Shown here: piece by piece, positions 12,084 through 16,139 of the stretch
Numbering within the stretch: the first letter of the stretch is position 1
Layout: every line of letters starts with the position of its first letter
Source: RGIG3009 sp964490085
Lineage (GTDB): Bacteria > Bacillota > Clostridia > Oscillospirales > Acutalibacteraceae
Reading direction: 5' to 3'
DNA: 16,139 bases
NCBI GenBank assembly: GCA_964490085.1
Contig: CAZBAO010000029.1
Location: 1 to 16,139 of the forward strand
Notes under the pieces: model-generated
Database searches by the model: none
What the model was told of the DNA's origin: nothing
The model's input: only the letters and a program-made list of their open reading frames with translations
Program-made: the position numbers and the translations under genes

Positions 12084-14417
12084 TTAGTGTGACAGCGCGG
12101 TTTCAATCACCGTATCCATCGTGTGCGCCATCACAAAGCGGATATTATTCTTGACTACCTCATCGACCTCCGACAGATCCGGCTCATTGTCCTGCGGAAT
12201 GACGACCGTTTTAATATGGTGGCGGTAGGCGGCCATTGTTTTTTCTTTCAAACCGCCGATGGGAAGTACCCTGCCACGCAACGAGATCTCGCCGGTCATT
12301 GCCACATCGTGGCGAACCGGAATTCCGGTCAATGCCGAAACCATCGCCGTTGCCATCGTTACACCGGCAGATGGGCCGTCCTTCGGTACAGCACCCTCCG
12401 GAACGTGAATATGGATGTCTTTAGTCTTATAAAAGTCGTCGGCAATATTCCACCGATCGGCACGCGAGCGCACGTAGCTGATCGCCGCTTTGGCCGATTC
12501 CTTCATCACATCACCGAGTGAACCGGTAAGTTCAATTTTGCCTGTACCGTCGAGTACGGCTACTTCGACGGGCATCGTTTCACCACCAACCGCTGTCCAC
12601 GCCAGTCCGTTGACAACACCAACCTCATCCGCACGATTGTGCGTTTCTTCCTTGAAGCGGCGAGGACCCAGATAGTCTGCGAGCATTTTCTCATTCACGG
12701 TCACCTTGCAGGAGGTTTCCGAAACAAGCTCCTGTGCACGTTTACGGCAGAGCTTGGCAATCAAACGTTCTAAGCTACGCACACCTCCCTCACGGGTATA
12801 ACCGTCTATCATCGAGCGAAGCGCACCGTCGCCAATACGCAACTGACGAGCATCTAAGCCGTTCAGCTTCAGTTGCTTTTTGATCAAGTGATTACGTGCA
12901 ATGTGGAATTTTTCTTCCGCTGTGTAGCTGGACAGCGTGATGACGTCCATACGGTCAAACAAGGGTGCCGGTATATTTTCCGCACTATTGGCCGTCGTGA
13001 TAAACAGCACCTGTGAAAGATCGTACGGTATCTCTAAATAATGATCGACAAACGCATTATTTTGCTCGGTATCCAAAACCTCTAATAAGGCAGCGGACGG
13101 GTCACCGTTATAGCTACTCCCCAGCTTATCGATCTCATCAAGAAGCACAAGCGGATTGGAGGTTTTCGCCTTTTCAATAGCGCGAATGATACGCCCCGGC
13201 ATGGATCCGACATAGGTACGGCGATGCCCGCGAATATCGGATTCATCGCGCACGCCGCCGAGCGATACGCGAACATAGGTGCGCCCCAGCGCCTCGGCAA
13301 TCGATCTCGCGATAGAGGTTTTACCGACACCGGGAGGGCCGACCAGACAAATGACTTGCCCCTTGGTGCCCCCCGTCAACTTACGGACAGCCAGCACCTC
13401 TAAGATGCGCTCCTTGACCTTTTCAAGCCCGTAATGGTCACGATTCAAAATCTTGCGAGCACGGGAAATATCCAGTATTTCTTCCGAAAAAATATGCCAC
13501 GGGAGATCCAAACAGGTATCCAAATAATTGCGAACGACGGTTGCTTCGTGCGAGCCAAAAGGCATTTTAGAAAGCTTTGTACATTCCTTAAACAGCTTCT
13601 CTTCAACATCCGCTGACAGCTGAAGTGATTTAATTTTTTCACGAAGCTCGTCCGCTTCGCTCACGGGATCGTCTTCTTCGCCGAGCTCAGAAGCGATCAC
13701 GCGCATCTGCTCATGCAGATAATAATCGCGCTGGTTCTTATCAATAGCCGATTGCACCTGTCGTTCAATACCGCGCTCCAATTCAGCAATGCGCACCTCG
13801 TCGACGAGAATACGCAACAGCTCCTCAAAGCGCTTTTCGAGCGATAAGGCATCCAGTACCTTTTGCTTATTTTCCGCGGAGCAAGGCAGGATATCCGCCA
13901 TACGATCGGCAAAGATACCGTTATCACGCACCGCCATGAGCTCGCTGACGGCAGTTTCGGAAACATCGGCAGCCAACTCTATGTACTGATGGAAATACGC
14001 GCGGCATTTACGGAAAAAGGCGATCTCACCATCCTTGTCCACCATAGGACGGGTTAGGCTTTCTCTGACCTCTGCCATCATAAACGGTTCTGTTTGCTTA
14101 AAGTTACGCACGCGAGCGCGGTACAAGGCTTCCACCTTTACACGTACGGTATCCGACGGCATGCGCAACACCTGCTGTAGCCGTACGACAACACCAGTCT
14201 TACACAAGGCTTCCGGTGTCGGGTCCTCATCGGCGGTATTTTGTTGGGTGATCAAAAAAATACATTGATCGGTATTCACTGCTTCCTGCAAAGCCTGAAT
14301 GGATTTCTCCCGCCCCACTTCAAATTGAACGGTGGTATTCGGGAAAACCACTAAGCCACGCAAAGCAAGCAGCGGCAATGTTGATACGCGGGCAACCCGC
14401 TTTTTCAACTCCATCAT
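12084..14417 (-). CDS. lon: ATP-dependent protease Lon (LonA type, 777 residues)
   Basis: Start ATG 14417 is set by AGGAG (14426-14430) eight bases upstream; a longer frame to 14441 would swallow that site. Domains in order: N-terminal substrate-binding LON domain from LPLLALRGLVVFP to about residue 205; a coiled-coil linker (about 205-260); the AAA+ module with Walker A GPPGVGKT (360-367), Walker B LVLLDEID (423-430) and the RGHRRTYVGSMPGR pore region; and the protease domain with catalytic Ser683 in PKDGPSAG and Lys726 in GGLKEK. It is a soluble hexameric protease that removes damaged and regulatory proteins. It follows clpX after a 115-base gap containing two hairpins, and precedes engB by 22 bases. 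Confidence 0.98.
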   Translation of the reverse strand: MMELKKRVARVSTLPLLALRGLVVFPNTTVQFEVGREKSIQALQEAVNTDQCIFLITQQNTADEDPTPEALCKTGVVVRLQQVLRMPSDTVRVKVEALYRARVRNFKQTEPFMMAEVRESLTRPMVDKDGEIAFFRKCRAYFHQYIELAADVSETAVSELMAVRDNGIFADRMADILPCSAENKQKVLDALSLEKRFEELLRILVDEVRIAELERGIERQVQSAIDKNQRDYYLHEQMRVIASELGEEDDPVSEADELREKIKSLQLSADVEEKLFKECTKLSKMPFGSHEATVVRNYLDTCLDLPWHIFSEEILDISRARKILNRDHYGLEKVKERILEVLAVRKLTGGTKGQVICLVGPPGVGKTSIARSIAEALGRTYVRVSLGGVRDESDIRGHRRTYVGSMPGRIIRAIEKAKTSNPLVLLDEIDKLGSSYNGDPSAALLEVLDTEQNNAFVDHYLEIPYDLSQVLFITTANSAENIPAPLFDRMDVITLSSYTAEEKFHIARNHLIKKQLKLNGLDARQLRIGDGALRSMIDGYTREGGVRSLERLIAKLCRKRAQELVSETSCKVTVNEKMLADYLGPRRFKEETHNRADEVGVVNGLAWTAVGGETMPVEVAVLDGTGKIELTGSLGDVMKESAKAAISYVRSRADRWNIADDFYKTKDIHIHVPEGAVPKDGPSAGVTMATAMVSALTGIPVRHDVAMTGEISLRGRVLPIGGLKEKTMAAYRHHIKTVVIPQDNEPDLSEVDEVVKNNIRFVMAHTMDTVIETALSH

Positions 14418-14436
14418 TGTTTTCACTCCTAAAACT

Positions 14437-14514
14437 GACAACTCAAACGCGTTGTCGGGAAACCGGGTATATATGGAAAAGTCAGCAGTCGGTCGTTAAA
14501 CAACGGTCGACTGC
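14437..14514 (-). promoter_or_regulatory. Two dyads in the clpX-lon gap
   Basis: GCAGTCG (14485-14491) mirrors CGACTGC (14508-14514) with an inner CGTT/AACG pair, and GACAAC (14437-14442) mirrors GTTGTC (14451-14456) just upstream of the lon ribosome binding site. Neither is followed by a strong T run, so they are not clear terminators. They may be leader hairpins or operators. No CIRCE or tandem CtsR box was recognised. Confidence 0.4.
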
Positions 14515-14532
14515 CAACGATTCAAAAACGGA

Positions 14533-15837
14533 TTACGCCGTCACCTTACGCCGCACCGGCTTTTTGCCGGGCGTTTTGATACGGTTCGGCTTTCGATCGG
14601 GGTTTTTAACAAGCTCGGGAGGGGCATTATCCTCTACACAAGCACGTGTGACGATGACCTTCTCCACCGTGTGATCGGAGGGCACCTCAAACATAAGGTT
14701 GGTCAAGAGTTCCTCCATCACCGAACGCAGACCGCGAGCGCCCGTGTTGCGCTGCAGGGTCTTTACCGCTACTGCCGTCAAGGCATCCGGCGTAAATTCG
14801 AGCTCAACATCGTCCAGCTTAAACAAACCGGTATATTGCTTCAAGATCGCGTTTTTCGGTTTACTGAGGATCTTGACCAATGCATCCGCATCGAGCGGCC
14901 GCAACGCGGTAATGACAGGCATACGACCAACCAGTTCCGGAATCAAACCAAACTTGATAAGATCCTGCGGCACGACCTGCCGATACATCTCCCCTTGCTC
15001 CAGATCTTTTTTTGATTTCACCTCGTTGCCGAAGCCCATCGCACCGGAGGAAATGCGTTTCTCGACAATCTTTTCAATGCCATCAAACGCACCACCGAGA
15101 ATAAAAAGGATATTGCTGGTATCGATTTGAATAAACTCCTGCTGCGGATGCTTACGACCGCCGTTCGGAGGTACATTGGACACCGTTCCCTCAAGTATCT
15201 TAAGCAACGCCTGTTGCACACCCTCACCGCTGACGTCACGGGTGATGGACGGATTTTCACTGCGGCGTGCGATCTTGTCGATCTCATCCACATAGATGAT
15301 ACCGCGTTCAGCACGCTCCACGTTTCCCTCTGCCGCTTGGATCAGCCGAAGTAGGATGTTCTCCACATCCTCTCCGACATAACCGGCTTCGGTCAAGGTC
15401 GTGGCATCGGCAATCGCAAACGGAACATTGAGTGTCTTTGCAAGCGTTTGCGCCAACGCCGTCTTTCCGACACCGGTAGGGCCCAACAGCAACACGTTGC
15501 TTTTACCGATCTCGACATCCAGATCGGTTCCACAGTAAATGCGCTTGTAATGATTATAAACTGCCACCGACAAAGCAACCTTTGCGGCATCTTGTCCGAT
15601 GACGTATTCGTCCAACGACTTTTTGATCTCTTTGGGGGTCGGAAGCGTAAACGAGGTTTCAGTATCCAACGCACGTTTCTTTGAAAAATGTGCGCCATCC
15701 TCCAAAATATCGCTGCACAGTTCCACACACTCATTGCAGATGTACACACCGGGGCCCGCGATCAGGCGGTACACTTCATCCTGCGCTTTTCCGCAAAAGG
15801 AGCAGCAGATCGTCCGATTGTCCTCATTTTTCGGCAT
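14533..15837 (-). CDS. clpX: ClpX, unfoldase subunit of ClpXP (434 residues)
   Basis: ATG 15837 follows GAGAGG at nine bases. The N-terminal zinc-binding domain has Cys12, Cys15, Cys34 and Cys37. The AAA+ domain shows Walker A GPTGVGKT (119-126), pore loop GYVG (152-155), Walker B IIYVDEID (180-187) and the SGEGVQQALLK segment. A GAMGFG loop (266-271) corresponds to the ClpP-docking IGF loop, with Met in place of Ile or Leu. ClpX recognises and unfolds proteins, including ssrA-tagged ones, and feeds them to ClpP, encoded 15 bases upstream. The C-terminus carries an extra basic tail (NPDRKPNRIK...PVRRKVTA) beyond the normal end. Confidence 0.98.
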   Translation of the reverse strand: MPKNEDNRTICCSFCGKAQDEVYRLIAGPGVYICNECVELCSDILEDGAHFSKKRALDTETSFTLPTPKEIKKSLDEYVIGQDAAKVALSVAVYNHYKRIYCGTDLDVEIGKSNVLLLGPTGVGKTALAQTLAKTLNVPFAIADATTLTEAGYVGEDVENILLRLIQAAEGNVERAERGIIYVDEIDKIARRSENPSITRDVSGEGVQQALLKILEGTVSNVPPNGGRKHPQQEFIQIDTSNILFILGGAFDGIEKIVEKRISSGAMGFGNEVKSKKDLEQGEMYRQVVPQDLIKFGLIPELVGRMPVITALRPLDADALVKILSKPKNAILKQYTGLFKLDDVELEFTPDALTAVAVKTLQRNTGARGLRSVMEELLTNLMFEVPSDHTVEKVIVTRACVEDNAPPELVKNPDRKPNRIKTPGKKPVRRKVTA

Positions 15838-15852
15838 GGGTCAAATCCTCTC

Positions 15853-16139
15853 TCAGACGCGTTTTTCGATCACTTTATCGATCAGACCGTATTTCAAGGC
15901 ATCTTCAGCGGTCATCCAGTTATCGCGATCCGTATCCTTTTCGATCACCTCAAGCGACTGACCGGTCATTTCAGACAGCAAGGTGTTCATACGATTGCGG
16001 ATAAACAGAATATGCTCCGCTTGGATCTTAATATCGCTCGCCTGGCCCTTGGCACCGCCAAGCGGCTGATGGATCATGATCTCGCTGTTGGGAAGTGCTA
16101 ACCGCTTTCCTTTCGTTCCGGCAGCCAACAGGAACGAAC
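15853..16139 (-). CDS. clpP: ClpP protease subunit, C-terminal part (5' end outside window)
   Basis: The frame is open at the right edge and reads SFLLAAGTKGKR, the segment that directly follows the catalytic serine in ClpP, so the gene continues outside the window. Visible parts include the catalytic His in IMIHQPLGG, the QASDIKIQAEHIL helix and the catalytic Asp region DTDRDNWMTAEDALKYGLIDKV. The order clpP-clpX with a 15-base gap is the usual one for the two-component ClpXP protease. Start, promoter and active-site Ser cannot be seen here. Confidence 0.97.
   Translation of the reverse strand, partial: SFLLAAGTKGKRLALPNSEIMIHQPLGGAKGQASDIKIQAEHILFIRNRMNTLLSEMTGQSLEVIEKDTDRDNWMTAEDALKYGLIDKVIEKRV

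Noticed and set aside
15839..15845. CtsR-like heptamer GGTCAAA upstream of clpX
   Set aside because: Only a single half-site is present; a CtsR operator needs two in tandem.

Overview
The window looks like a chromosomal segment of a low-to-mid GC Gram-positive anaerobe, most likely a gut-type Clostridium relative (Oscillospirales-like). The best evidence is the clpP-clpX-lon-engB block on the minus strand, a gene order known from Firmicutes, together with strong AGGAGG-type ribosome binding sites, many perfect intrinsic terminators and near-consensus sigma-A promoters. The species cannot be named from sequence alone.

Layout. (1) 1-990: the end of an M6-like metalloprotease with a perfect terminator, then a GC-rich structured stretch ending in the 3' end of a tRNA that has no 5' half, two terminators, and a frameshifted, truncated S23/four-helix-bundle gene. 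(2) 1022-3160: a FIST-domain protein and a cytoplasmic CE2/SGNH-like carbohydrate esterase with two tandem promoters. (3) 3338-6127: a large cytoplasmic GH2 glycosidase on the minus strand, bracketed by two similar 38-bp direct repeats. (4) 6613-9243: a two-gene operon of an M28/DUF4910-like aminopeptidase-type protein and a GNAT acetyltransferase. (5) 9283-10104: 820 bp of AT-rich non-coding DNA full of dyads, leading into an Xer-like tyrosine recombinase (10105-11109). (6) 11142-16139: a shared terminator, a small DUF1540 cysteine-rich protein, then engB, lon, clpX and the 3' part of clpP, all on the minus strand.

How it fits together. The right third is housekeeping: protein quality control (ClpXP, Lon) with a ribosome-assembly GTPase. 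The left two thirds are accessory genes for using sugars and peptides: esterase and GH2 glycosidase without signal peptides, suited to breaking down imported oligosaccharides, plus peptidases. These carry scars of rearrangement (tRNA fragment, broken S23 gene, direct repeats around the GH2 gene).

The most interesting signal is a perfect 28-bp dyad at 9537-9564 with the 11-6-11 geometry of a dif site. It lies about 540 bp upstream of the tyrosine recombinase. A second, inverted copy of its left half (22 of 24 bases) overlaps the recombinase promoter. This may be a chromosome-dimer-resolution locus, a recombinase-autoregulated site, or an invertible segment.
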